Source: DASQUK01 sp963756425
GTDB lineage: Bacteria; Actinomycetota; Acidimicrobiia; Acidimicrobiales; VFJN01
Assembly (NCBI GenBank): GCA_963756425.1
Contig: CAVWNW010000011.1
Coordinates: forward strand, 62,001-126,000
DNA length: 64,000 nt
Direction: 5' to 3'
The notes beneath the pieces are model-generated. The model did no database searches. It was not told the DNA's origin and saw nothing but the letters and a program-made list of their open reading frames with translations. Position numbers and translations under genes: made by a program. Below, piece after piece: positions 16,862-25,064 of the stretch; positions within the stretch are counted from its first letter, which is position 1, and each line of letters begins with the position of its first letter.

Positions 16862-17613
16862 CCGACCGCGCGAGCGCGACCCTGGCCATCATCGACGACC
16901 TGGAGGCCGAGCAGGAGCGGCTGGAGGCGGTCCTCGACGGGCTCGATGACGCCGACTGGCTATCGCCGTCGGCGGCAGAGGGTTGGAGCGTGGCCGACGT
17001 CGTCCTGCACCTGGCGCAGACCGAGGACGCGGTCGTCTGGTTGGCCACCGGCGGCGACACGCTCGATCGCCCGCGCTTCGAGGCGCCGGGCGTCGACGAC
17101 GCCGCCGAGCGGATGGTCCAGGCCGAGCGCGCCGAGCCCGCGGTCGTGTTCGAGCGCTGGAAGGCGGGCCGCCGGGCGGCGCTGGCGGCGCTGCGTGGCG
17201 CCGACCCGGAACAGCCGATCCCGTGGGTGACCAACTCCCTCAAGCCCGCAACGCTGGCCACGACCCGGCTGGCCGAGCATTGGGCGCACGGTCTGGACAT
17301 CACCGGCCCACTCGGTGCGCCGTTCCCCGACACCGATCGGCTGCGCCACATCGCCTGGCTCGCCCATGGCACGTTGCCCTACGCCTTCGCGTTGGCCGGC
17401 GATGAGGCCCACCCCGTGCATTGCGATCTGACCGGGCCGGGGGGCGACACCTGGCGCTACGGCCCGGTGGACGCCGACTCCGCGATCACGGGTACGGCGG
17501 GCGCCTTCTGCCGCGTCGGCGCACAACGCCTGGCGCCCGACGACTCGGGCCTGGTGGCCACCGGACCCCATGGCGAGGCCGCACTGCACGTGCTGCGGAC
17601 CTACGCCGGCTGA
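16858..17613 (+). CDS. DinB/mycothiol-dependent maleylpyruvate isomerase family protein
   Basis: A 251-residue member of the TIGR03084/MDMPI_N group. GWSVADVVLHLAQTEDAVVW gives the first metal His, and RLAEHWAHGLDI supplies the E-x-x-x-H pair of the DinB-like zinc site. The C-terminal domain (about 165-251) has the usual beta-rich fold ending in AALHVLRTYAG. Known relatives act on mycothiol adducts or maleylpyruvate. It is the last gene of the four-gene operon and ends 17 bp before the convergent VOC gene. Confidence 0.85.
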   Translation: MTDRASATLAIIDDLEAEQERLEAVLDGLDDADWLSPSAAEGWSVADVVLHLAQTEDAVVWLATGGDTLDRPRFEAPGVDDAAERMVQAERAEPAVVFERWKAGRRAALAALRGADPEQPIPWVTNSLKPATLATTRLAEHWAHGLDITGPLGAPFPDTDRLRHIAWLAHGTLPYAFALAGDEAHPVHCDLTGPGGDTWRYGPVDADSAITGTAGAFCRVGAQRLAPDDSGLVATGPHGEAALHVLRTYAG

Positions 17614-17630
17614 TCCCGACCGTCAGGCGG

Positions 17631-18104
17631 TCACAGGCTGAGCGGCTTTATCGGCGCGGCGACGAGCGCCGGGTCGGCGCGCCAGTCGACGCCGGGAACG
17701 TCGACGTAGAGCTCGATCTCGTTGCCGTCGGGGTCCGCGATGTAGAGGCTGTGGGTGACCGTGTGGTCGCTGGCGCCGAGGACGGGGGTTCCGGCCTCCC
17801 GCAGCCGGTCGAGCGCGTCCCGCAGCTCCTCGTCGGAGTCACCCACCTTGAGGCCGAAGTGGTAGAGGCCCACGCGGCGGCCCGCGGGCTGGGAGGCGGC
17901 GTCGGGCCCGACCTCGATGAGCAGCAGCTCGTGATGCGTGCGGTTCGATGGTGCCGAGAACGCGGCTATCGGGGCCGGGAGCGGCGACGATCCGTCGGCG
18001 CCGGGGACGATCTGCCGCCAGCCGAGAACCTCGCGATAGAAGGCGGAGGATCGCTCGATGTCGCGCACGTACAGGACGATGTGTCCGAGTTCCTTGATCT
18101 CCAT
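17631..18104 (-). CDS. VOC family protein (glyoxalase/extradiol dioxygenase fold)
   Basis: A 157-residue protein with two beta-alpha-beta-beta-beta modules. ELGHIVLYVRDIERSSAFYREVLGW opens the fold, HELLLIEV and LYHFGLKV give the metal-side strands, and SLYIADPDGNEIELYV is the closing motif. The likely metal ligands are His8, a His in the middle and the Glu of NEIELY. ATG 18104 follows GAGGAG by seven bases. It lies 16 bp from the truncated aldehyde dehydrogenase gene and may be the end of that operon. The substrate is unknown. Confidence 0.88.
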   Translation of the reverse strand: MEIKELGHIVLYVRDIERSSAFYREVLGWRQIVPGADGSSPLPAPIAAFSAPSNRTHHELLLIEVGPDAASQPAGRRVGLYHFGLKVGDSDEELRDALDRLREAGTPVLGASDHTVTHSLYIADPDGNEIELYVDVPGVDWRADPALVAAPIKPLSL

Positions 18105-18120
18105 GGGGCGCTCCTCGTCC

Positions 18121-19014
18121 CTAGATCCCGACCGGGTGCCACACGGTCTTGGTCTCGAGGAAGGCCCGCAGGCGGTCGAGACCGGGGTCGGCGGACCAGT
18201 CGGGATCCCGGTCGCCGGCGTCCGCCGCTGGCCGCACGACCCGCTTGAGGTTCTCGGCTGCGGCCCTCTCAAGCTCGGTCGCCAGCTCCGGGTCGCCGAT
18301 GCCGGTCAGGTCGATGGCGTTGACGTCCATGTGAGAGGCCAGCCACGGGGCGATCTCGGCCGGGCGCCCGGTGAGCAGGTTGACGACACCGCCGGGCAGG
18401 TCGGACGTGGCAAGCACCTCCGCCAGCGTGATGGCCGGCAGCGGCGCCTTCTCCGACGCCACCACCACGGCCGTGTTCCCGGTGACGATCACCGGCGCCA
18501 CCACCGACACGAGCCCGAGGAGGGACGACGCCGGGGGAGCTATGAGCGCCACCACGCCGGTGGGCTCAGGGACCGAGAAGTCGAAATACGGCCCCGCCAC
18601 CGGGTTGGACGATCCCTGCACCTGGTGCACCTTGTCGCTCCAGCCGGCATACCAGACCCAGCGGTCGACGGCTGCGTCGACGACCGCCTCGGCGTCACGC
18701 CGCTTCAGTTCCTCGCCGGCGCCCACCTCGTGGACGAACTGCGACCGCCGGCCCTCCAGCATCTCGGCCACCCGGTAGAGCACCTGCCCCCGGTTGTAGG
18801 CGGTGGCGGAGGACCAGCCCGGGAACGCCTTGCGGGCGGCGACCACGGCGTCGCGGGCGTCCTTGCGTGACGCCAGCGCGGCGTTGGCGAGGAACCGCTC
18901 CCCGTCGGCCGAGCGGACCTCGTAGCTGCGGCCCGACTCCGACCGGGGGAACGACCCGCCGACGAAGAGCTTGTAGGTCTTGCGGACCTCGAGTCGGCCG
19001 TTGCCATCAGGCAT
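18121..19014 (-). CDS. Half-length aldehyde dehydrogenase-like protein without active site
   Basis: A 297-residue protein covering only the N-terminal and NAD-binding-like part of an aldehyde dehydrogenase (normally about 480). SGRSYEVRSADGERFLANA and EPTGVVALIAPPASSLLG match the family, but the region of the catalytic Glu (LELGG) and Cys (GQxCxA) is missing; the protein ends after AENLKRVVRPAADAGDR plus a short tail. ATG 19014 overlaps the stop of the full enzyme by 8 bp. The pair resembles ALDH16, where one chain has a catalytic ALDH unit and an inactive second unit, so a structural partner is likely. Confidence 0.85.
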   Translation of the reverse strand: MPDGNGRLEVRKTYKLFVGGSFPRSESGRSYEVRSADGERFLANAALASRKDARDAVVAARKAFPGWSSATAYNRGQVLYRVAEMLEGRRSQFVHEVGAGEELKRRDAEAVVDAAVDRWVWYAGWSDKVHQVQGSSNPVAGPYFDFSVPEPTGVVALIAPPASSLLGLVSVVAPVIVTGNTAVVVASEKAPLPAITLAEVLATSDLPGGVVNLLTGRPAEIAPWLASHMDVNAIDLTGIGDPELATELERAAAENLKRVVRPAADAGDRDPDWSADPGLDRLRAFLETKTVWHPVGI

Positions 19015-20443
19015 CGAGGTACGCCCCCAGGCCATGGCGGCCGCCCTCGCGGCCGTACCCCGATTCCTTGTAGCCGCCGAACGGGCTCGTGGGATCGAAG
19101 CGGTTGAACGTGTTCGCCCACACCACCCCCGCCCGCAGCTTCTGCGCCATCCACAGGATGCGGCTGCCCTTGTCGGTCCACACACCCGCCGAGAGCCCGT
19201 AGGGGGTGTTGTTGGCCTTCTCGATCGCCTCCGTGGGGGTGCGGAAGGTGAGGACCGACAGCACAGGTCCGAAGATCTCCTCGCGGGCGATGCGGTGTGA
19301 CTGCGAGACGCCCGTGAACACCGTGGGCGGGAACCAGAAGCCGCGCTCGGGCAGCTCGCAAGGCGGCGACCAGCGCTCCGCGCCCTCGGTCTCGCCCACC
19401 TCGGACAGCATGCGGATCTTGTCGAGCTGCTCTGCGCTGTTGATCGCACCGATGTCGGTGTTCTTGTCGAGCGGGTCGCCGAGGCGCAGCGTGGTGAGGC
19501 GGCGCTTGAGTCCGGCCAGCAGCTCGTCGGCCACCGACTCCTGCACCAGCAGCCGGCTGCCCGCACAGCACACGTGGCCCTGGTTGAAGAAGATGCCGTT
19601 GACGATGCCCTCGACCGCCTGGTCGAGCGGGGCGTCGTCGAACACGACGTTGGCGGCCTTGCCCCCGAGCTCGAGGGTGACCTTCTTGCGGGTGCCGGCC
19701 ACCGACCGGGCGATCTGGCGGCCGACCTCGGTCGACCCCGTGAACGCCACCTTGTCGACGCCGGGGTGCTCGACCAGCGTCCGGCCGGTGTCGCCGGCCC
19801 CGGTGATGATGTTCACGACGCCGGGGGGCAGGTCGGCCTGCTGGCAGATGTCGACGAACGCCAGCGCGGTCAGGGGTGTCGTCTCGGCGGGCTTGAGCAC
19901 GACGGTGTTGCCACACGCCAGCGCGGGGGCGATCTTCCACGCCAGCATCAGCAGCGGGAAGTTCCAGGGGATGACCTGCGCTGCGACGCCCAGGGGCCGG
20001 GGATCGGGGCCGAAGCCGGCGTAGTCGAGCTTGTCGGCCCAGCCGGCGTAGTAGAAGAAGTGGGCGGCCACCAGGGGAACGTCCACGTCACGGCTCTCAC
20101 GGATGGGCTTGCCGTTGTCGATGGACTCGAGCACCGCCAGTTCCCGCGAGCGCTCCTGAACGAGCCGGGCCAGCCGGTAGAGGTACTTGCCGCGGTCGCG
20201 GCCGCTCATCCGGGACCAGGCGCCGTCGTAGGCGGCGCGGGCGGCGTCGACGGCCCGCTGGACGTCCTGGGGTCCCGCCGCCACGACCTCGGCCAGCACC
20301 TCTTCGGTCGCCGGGTTGACGGTCTTGAAGCGGGTTCCATCGACGGGGTCGACCATCTCGCCGCCGATGAACAGGCCGTACGACGGCTGGATGTCGACGA
20401 TCGAGCGGGATTCGGGGGCGGGGGCGTAGTCAAAAGGTGGCAT
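19007..20443 (-). CDS. Aldehyde dehydrogenase, NAD-dependent
   Basis: A 478-residue full-length enzyme. It has the Asn of VIPWNFPLLM, the catalytic Glu in LELGGKAANVVF and the catalytic Cys in NQGHVCCAGSRL, and ends with the SPFGGYKESGYGREGG motif. It starts at ATG 20443, 13 bp after deoC. DeoC cleaves deoxyribose 5-phosphate to acetaldehyde and glyceraldehyde 3-phosphate, so this enzyme probably oxidises the acetaldehyde to acetate. The next gene overlaps it and encodes an inactive half-ALDH. Confidence 0.93.
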   Translation of the reverse strand: MPPFDYAPAPESRSIVDIQPSYGLFIGGEMVDPVDGTRFKTVNPATEEVLAEVVAAGPQDVQRAVDAARAAYDGAWSRMSGRDRGKYLYRLARLVQERSRELAVLESIDNGKPIRESRDVDVPLVAAHFFYYAGWADKLDYAGFGPDPRPLGVAAQVIPWNFPLLMLAWKIAPALACGNTVVLKPAETTPLTALAFVDICQQADLPPGVVNIITGAGDTGRTLVEHPGVDKVAFTGSTEVGRQIARSVAGTRKKVTLELGGKAANVVFDDAPLDQAVEGIVNGIFFNQGHVCCAGSRLLVQESVADELLAGLKRRLTTLRLGDPLDKNTDIGAINSAEQLDKIRMLSEVGETEGAERWSPPCELPERGFWFPPTVFTGVSQSHRIAREEIFGPVLSVLTFRTPTEAIEKANNTPYGLSAGVWTDKGSRILWMAQKLRAGVVWANTFNRFDPTSPFGGYKESGYGREGGRHGLGAYLDA

Positions 20444-20456
20444 GGTCGTGGCCCGG

Positions 20457-21407
20457 TCAGTCGAGGGTGAAGTAGTCGGGCCCGGCGTAATGGCCGGTGG
20501 CGAGCTTCTGGCGTTGCATGAGCAGGTCGTTGAGCAGGCTGGAGGCACCGAAGCGGAACCAGTCGGGGCTGAGCCAGTCGTCTCCTGCCACCTCGTTGAC
20601 CACCACCAGGTAGCGCACGGCGTCCTTCGCGGCCCGGATCCCGCCGGCGGCCTTGACCCCGACCTGGCGCCCGGTCTGGTTGCGGAAGTCGCGCGTCGCC
20701 TCGAGCATCACCAGCGTGACCGGCAGCGTGGCGGCGGGCGAGACCTTGCCGGTGGAGGTCTTGATGAAGTCTCCGCCCGCCAGCATGGCCAACCATGACG
20801 CCCGGCGGACGTTGTCGTAGGTGGCCAGCTCGCCGGTCTCCAGGATCACCTTGAGGTGGGCATCGCCGCTGGCCTGCTTGGTGGCGACGATCTCGTCGTA
20901 CACGTCGAGATAGCGCCCAGCGAGGAATGCGCCCCGGTCGATGACCATGTCGATCTCGTCGGCGCCGGCGGCGACGGCGGCCTTGGTGTCGGCGAGCTTC
21001 ACGTCGAGCGGGGCTCGGCCCGAGGGGAACGCAGTGGCGACGGCGGCGATGTGGATGCCGGATCCCGCGAGCGCGTCGACCGCGGTGGGCACGAGGTCGC
21101 CGTAGATGCAGATGGCGGCCACCGGCGGGCACGACGGGTCGGTGGGGTCGGGCTGGCGCCCCTTGGCGCACAAGGCGCGGACCTTGCCCGGGGTGTCCTG
21201 GCCCTCGAGCGTGGTGAGATCCACCATCCGTATCGCCAGGTCGAGAGCGAACGCCTTGGCCGTGGTCTTGATGGAGCGTGTGGCGAGCATGGCGGCCCGT
21301 GCCTCGGCGCCGACCTGGTCGACACCGGGGAGGCCGTGGAGGAAGCGCCGCAGGGTGTCGTTGCTGGCGGTGACGTCGGCCAAGCCCGCCGGAACGGTGA
21401 CGGTCAC
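20457..21407 (-). CDS. deoC: Deoxyribose-phosphate aldolase
   Basis: A 316-residue class I aldolase, which converts 2-deoxyribose 5-phosphate to acetaldehyde and glyceraldehyde 3-phosphate. The Schiff-base lysine region is GGDFIKTSTGKVSP, and the proton-relay Lys is in VGVKAAGGIR. VAAICIYGDLV and ADEIDMVIDRGAFL are conserved strands. It is the longer DeoC type (220-260 residues is the bacterial average). It starts at GTG 21407 with GAGG eight bases upstream, and that start is the last of four identical GTGACC starts made by the 92-bp repeats. Confidence 0.95.
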   Translation of the reverse strand: MTVTVPAGLADVTASNDTLRRFLHGLPGVDQVGAEARAAMLATRSIKTTAKAFALDLAIRMVDLTTLEGQDTPGKVRALCAKGRQPDPTDPSCPPVAAICIYGDLVPTAVDALAGSGIHIAAVATAFPSGRAPLDVKLADTKAAVAAGADEIDMVIDRGAFLAGRYLDVYDEIVATKQASGDAHLKVILETGELATYDNVRRASWLAMLAGGDFIKTSTGKVSPAATLPVTLVMLEATRDFRNQTGRQVGVKAAGGIRAAKDAVRYLVVVNEVAGDDWLSPDWFRFGASSLLNDLLMQRQKLATGHYAGPDYFTLD

Positions 21408-21683
21408 GAGTAAACCTCGTAACCGGCCGACCGCGCGACGGCTAGGGAGCCGGTCGGCGATGGGGTGCGGGGGCGCAGCCCCCGAGGGGACACGGTCACG
21501 AGGAGACCTCGTAACCGGCCGACCGCACGACGGCTAGGGAGCCGGTCGGCGATGGGGTGCGGGGGCGCAGCCCCCGAGGGGACACGGTCACGAGGAGACC
21601 TCGTAACCGGCCGACCGCGCGACGGCTAGGGAGCCGGTCGGCGATGGGGTGCGGGGGCGCAGCCCCCGAGGGGACACGGTCAC
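21401..21683 (-). repeat. Three 92-bp tandem repeats forming coupled 31-codon ORFs before deoC
   Basis: Units begin at 21401, 21493 and 21585 and differ at only a few bases (copy 1 has GAGTAAAC instead of GAGGAGAC; copy 2 has CGCACG for CGCGCG). On the minus strand each unit carries GAGG, then GTGACCG, then a GGGGGC-TGC-GCCCCC hairpin and a GCCGACCG/CGGTCGGC stem. GTG at 21683, 21591 and 21499 each open a 31-codon frame (beginning MTVSPRGLRPRTPSP) whose TGA overlaps the next GTG, the last one being deoC. The rest of this 393-bp gap (21684-21800) shows nothing clear beyond a TAGCCT six bases upstream of the first GTG. Confidence 0.8.
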
Positions 21684-21800
21684 ACGTTCAGGCTACTGCC
21701 GGGTGGTCGGGGCGTCGCCTGGGGTCCGTGGCGCAGCAACCGAACGGCGCTAGCGGCCGACGGCTGAGTGACACCGCCGGCTGGGGCATGATGGCGCACC

Positions 21801-22448
21801 GTGCGGGGAGCCTGGGACCTGATCGTTGCCTGCAAGGGAAGTGTGGTCGTGGCCTGGCGGCGCGGCCGCATGCGGGCGAGCGTCGCCGGCCTGCTCGTCG
21901 CCGCGGCGATGGTGGGCGCCGTCGGAGGGCTGTCGCTTCTCGCCATCGGTCTGGCGGACGACGGCACCGGCGACGACGCCGCCGCGCCGATCGACGACCG
22001 CACGAGGCCCGACCGCCGTGAGGCGGACGGCGGGGCGTCCGATGCGCGTGGCACCGCTCCTGCGGCGCGGCGGCAGCTGCCCGGCTCGCGGGGACCGGAT
22101 TCGGCGGAGGCCGCCGGTGCCTGGTCTGTTCGCGATCGCGCACCGGGCCCCGGCGCCGCGGTGGGTGCTGAGCGCTCGGGTGCGTTTCGAGTGAGGAGCG
22201 GCACCGGCACCAACGGATCGCCCGGTGGCACGAGCGGGACCACGACGGCGGGACCGAACCGTGGCGGGTCGCCCGGCCCGTCGATCACGGCCACAAGCGC
22301 GCCGGCGCCATCGCTGCCTCCCGGGGGCACCACCACGACGACCAGCGGCGCCGAGGCGCCGCCGTCCGACGAAGACTCGGGCGCCGGGGACGCCGGGGGG
22401 CTCGGCGGACTCCTGGGGGGCGTGCTCGAGGTTCTGCGGCTCGGCTAG
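21801..22448 (+). CDS. Hypothetical membrane-anchored Ser/Thr/Gly/Pro-rich protein
   Basis: A 215-residue protein with a basic N-terminus, one hydrophobic segment at about 26-52 and a long disordered tail of Ala, Gly, Ser, Thr and Pro (TTTTTS, SLPPGG). It ends with GGLGGLLGGVLEVLRLG, possibly a small helix. It looks like a single-pass or exported protein with an extracellular linker. I recognise no family. GTG 21801 has no clear ribosome site; GTG or ATG codons at about 21844-21870 are alternatives. It lies upstream of another small exported protein in the same direction. Confidence 0.55.
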   Translation: MRGAWDLIVACKGSVVVAWRRGRMRASVAGLLVAAAMVGAVGGLSLLAIGLADDGTGDDAAAPIDDRTRPDRREADGGASDARGTAPAARRQLPGSRGPDSAEAAGAWSVRDRAPGPGAAVGAERSGAFRVRSGTGTNGSPGGTSGTTTAGPNRGGSPGPSITATSAPAPSLPPGGTTTTTSGAEAPPSDEDSGAGDAGGLGGLLGGVLEVLRLG

Positions 22449-22542
22449 CGCGTCGTTCCCGGGTCGACTGATTCCACGCGCAGGTCGCTGTAGGGCGCGC
22501 CTGGCTGGCATCCGACACGCCGATCAGCGTCGAAACAGGGAC

Positions 22543-22884
22543 ATGAGGCCACGACACTTCCTCGCCCGCATCGCGGCGTTCGTGACGGTGGCGGCGGCCA
22601 TCGCGATGCTCCTCGGGCCCGCACCCGCCGATGCGGCCGAATCGGACGGGTCCGCCATTGTCCAGCAGCCGGGCAGCCGGGTGGACGGCTGGGCCAACCG
22701 GGACGTCGACATCGGTGCGTTTGCCTGGTCGTCCGTAGCGGAGGAACTCGGCTCCCGGCTTGACGGCTGGGACACCCCGGACATGGACCTCAACCCGACT
22801 GACCTGTGGGAGGCCATGGCCTTCGGGATCGGCAGCATCCTGGACGGCTGGGGCAATCGGGACATGGATATCGGGGCCTTCTAA
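22543..22884 (+). CDS. Small secreted protein with three GSxxDGW repeats
   Basis: A 113-residue protein. MRPRHFLARIAAFVTVAAA followed by a hydrophobic core and ADAA is a typical Sec signal peptide, cleaved near residue 31. The mature part has three imperfect 17-residue repeats at 44-60, 70-86 and 97-113, with core GS-[RI]-[VL]-DGW-x-[NT]-[RP]-D-[VM]-D-[IL]. Repeats 1 and 3 both end DIGAF. The protein is acidic and Trp-rich. No known family comes to mind. ATG 22543 has only GGGAC as a weak ribosome site. Confidence 0.65.
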   Translation: MRPRHFLARIAAFVTVAAAIAMLLGPAPADAAESDGSAIVQQPGSRVDGWANRDVDIGAFAWSSVAEELGSRLDGWDTPDMDLNPTDLWEAMAFGIGSILDGWGNRDMDIGAF

Positions 22885-23073
22885 CCACAGGCCTCATGAG
22901 TTTGGCGGTGGCGGCCATAGCCCAAGCGGTCCTGTCGACGGTCCGGTGCGACTCCGGCCGGTTGCGGGCGAGGCTGCGCGGGAGAACGGTGAAGGGCGTC
23001 GGCCGTCTCTGGCCATACACGCCGTTACCGTGACGTCGCCCGCGAACTGAATCGGTCAGACTCGCAATGGGAG

Positions 23074-24069
23074 TCAGGCGGTTGCGAGCTCGGGCCTCTC
23101 GCCCAGAGTGCCGTGCGGTGACCGGCGCGAGGTGCCGGGGGAGACGCCGACCGTGCGCTTGAAGGCCCGGCTGAACGCCGCTTCGGATTCGTAGCCCAGG
23201 CGGGCTGCGAGCTCCGCCACGGCGACGTCGTCCTGTTGCAGCCAGTCGAGCGCGACCTGCATCCGCCACCGGGTCACGTACCGCATCACCGGCTCGCCCA
23301 CCAGTTCCGTGAACCGGGCCGCGAACGCCGACCGCGACATGGCCGTCTCTCGCGCCAGCGACGCCACCGACCAGGGCTGGGCCGGATCGCGGTGCACGAG
23401 CGACATGGCCCAGCCGATCCGGGGGTCCTGCAACGCTCCCAGCCAGCCGCTCTGCCCCGCCGGGTCGCTGACGATCCACGAGCGGATGGCCTGGATGACA
23501 AGGATGTCCGACAGCCGCGTGATCACGGCCTCGCCCCCGGGCCGCAGCTCCCGTCCCTCGGCGGCGATGAGTCGGAGCGTGCTCTGCATCCAGTCGGCCT
23601 CCGGCGACGATGACCCCGGTGACCCCTCGATGACGATCGCGCGGGGCAGCAGCGCGACCAGGCTGCGGGCTGCGGCGTGGGCGAAGCGGACGGTGCCGCA
23701 CACGATGCTCGTGTGCTCCCCATCGCCGCCGTAGCGCAGGATCGCGTAGCGGTCACTGGCGTAGTCGTAGTCCAGCCCATCGACCCGCGGTGCCCGAGCC
23801 CCGTGCTCGCTGACCAACAGGTGGCCCTGGCCGTGCGGCACCAGGCCGAAGTCCCCTGGCTGCAGCTGCCGGGGCTCCTCGCCGTCGACTTCGAGCCAGC
23901 AGCGCCCGGCGTTCACGACGTGGAACCACATCGACTCGGGCTCGGGCGGCAGGTACAGCCCCCAAGGAGCGGTCAGCTCGGACCGGCAGTAGAAGGTGCC
24001 CGACATGCGGAGGAAGTGCAGGGCTTCGCCCAGCGGATCGGGTGTGCTCCAGGGGTCCTCACCTCGCAT
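23074..24069 (-). CDS. AraC family transcriptional regulator with cupin N-terminus
   Basis: A 331-residue activator. Residues 15-200 are a cupin of the AraC N-terminal type (LYLPPEPESMWFHVVNAG, then QLQPGDFGLVPHGQGH). Residues 215-320 hold two HTH motifs: SVASLARETAMSRSAFAARF and VAVAELAARLGYESEAAFSRAF with RTVGVSPGTSRR. It is divergent from the NmrA/DUF1772 pair across 146 bp, so it is the likely regulator of them. A short CGTCCA/TGGACG inverted repeat lies at 24100-24118. Confidence 0.93.
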   Translation of the reverse strand: MRGEDPWSTPDPLGEALHFLRMSGTFYCRSELTAPWGLYLPPEPESMWFHVVNAGRCWLEVDGEEPRQLQPGDFGLVPHGQGHLLVSEHGARAPRVDGLDYDYASDRYAILRYGGDGEHTSIVCGTVRFAHAAARSLVALLPRAIVIEGSPGSSSPEADWMQSTLRLIAAEGRELRPGGEAVITRLSDILVIQAIRSWIVSDPAGQSGWLGALQDPRIGWAMSLVHRDPAQPWSVASLARETAMSRSAFAARFTELVGEPVMRYVTRWRMQVALDWLQQDDVAVAELAARLGYESEAAFSRAFKRTVGVSPGTSRRSPHGTLGERPELATA

Positions 24070-24215
24070 GCGGACCAGTCTTGCCGTCTCCGACGCGAGC
24101 GTCCACGGACCCTGGACGAACGGACATGAATCGGCGACGGACGAGGATTGTTACACCCGATCGGCCCCCTCAGAGTGGACGGCAGGTACATCACCCGATC
24201 ACGAGAGGATCCACC

Positions 24216-25064
24216 ATGACCGAGAATCCACACGACGAAAGGCCGACAATGGTGCTCGGTGGCACGGGCAAGACGGGTCGGCGGGTCGCCGCCGGGCTCA
24301 GCGCACGCGGTTTCCCCGTGCGGGTCGGCTCCCGCTCGGGACAGCCGCCCTTCGACTGGACCGACCAGTCCACCTGGGCGAGGGCGCTGCAAGGCGCGAG
24401 GGCGGCATACATCCCGTTCCCGGACCTGGTCATTGCCCAGGCAACCAAGGCCGCGCGGGCGTTCGCCGAGCTCGCGATCGACCAAGGCGTCACCCGCCTG
24501 GTGCTGCTGACCGGCCGAGGCGAGGACGAGGCCCAGCGGGGCGAGCGCGAGGTCCAGGCCACCGGGGCCGACGTGACCGTCGTGCGCTGCTCCTGGTTCA
24601 TGCAGATGTTCAGCGAGGACTTTCTGCTGGACTCGATCCGGGCCGGCGAGGTGGTGCTCCCGGCCGTCGACACCCAGCTCGACCCGTTCATCGACGCCGA
24701 CGACATCGCCGACGTCGCCGTGGCGGCGCTCACCGAGCCCGGCCACGTGGGGCAGGTCTACGAGCTGACCGGCCCGCGGTTGCTGAGCTTCCCCGAGGCC
24801 ATCGCCGAGATCGCCGAGGCGACGGGCCGGGACATCACCTATGTGCCGGTGCCGGTGGAGGACTACGCCGCCGCTGCCGCCGAGCAGGGCGTCCCCGCCG
24901 AGCTCGTCGACTTCCTGGCCTACTTGTTCAGCGACGTCCTCGGCAACAGCGCCCATGTCACCGATGGTGTGCAGCGAGGTGCGGGCCGGCCGGCCCGTGA
25001 CTTCACCGACTACGCCACCCGCGCCGCCGCCACCGGCACCTGGACGAAGGCGGCGGACGGATGA
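24216..25064 (+). CDS. NmrA/SDR-type NAD(P)-binding protein
   Basis: A 282-residue atypical short-chain dehydrogenase. The nucleotide loop MVLGGTGKTGRRVAAGL is at residues 12-28, and RLVLLTGRGEDEAQRGE and VVRCSWFMQMFSEDFL follow. The catalytic Tyr-x-x-x-Lys is not obvious, as is usual in NmrA and quinone oxidoreductase QorB-like members. ATG 24216 follows GAGAGG by seven bases. The stop overlaps the next ATG. AraC divergence suggests an inducible stress or detoxification role. Confidence 0.88.
   Translation: MTENPHDERPTMVLGGTGKTGRRVAAGLSARGFPVRVGSRSGQPPFDWTDQSTWARALQGARAAYIPFPDLVIAQATKAARAFAELAIDQGVTRLVLLTGRGEDEAQRGEREVQATGADVTVVRCSWFMQMFSEDFLLDSIRAGEVVLPAVDTQLDPFIDADDIADVAVAALTEPGHVGQVYELTGPRLLSFPEAIAEIAEATGRDITYVPVPVEDYAAAAAEQGVPAELVDFLAYLFSDVLGNSAHVTDGVQRGAGRPARDFTDYATRAAATGTWTKAADG

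Noticed and set aside
21557..22021. Plus-strand open frame through the 92-bp repeats
   Set aside because: It is produced by repetition of stop-free GC-rich sequence and has no ribosome site; the minus-strand frames have a start and ribosome site in every unit.
24100..24118. CGTCCA/TGGACG inverted repeat in the AraC/NmrA gap
   Set aside because: Arms of six bases are common by chance, and AraC proteins usually bind direct repeats, so it is not claimed as an operator.
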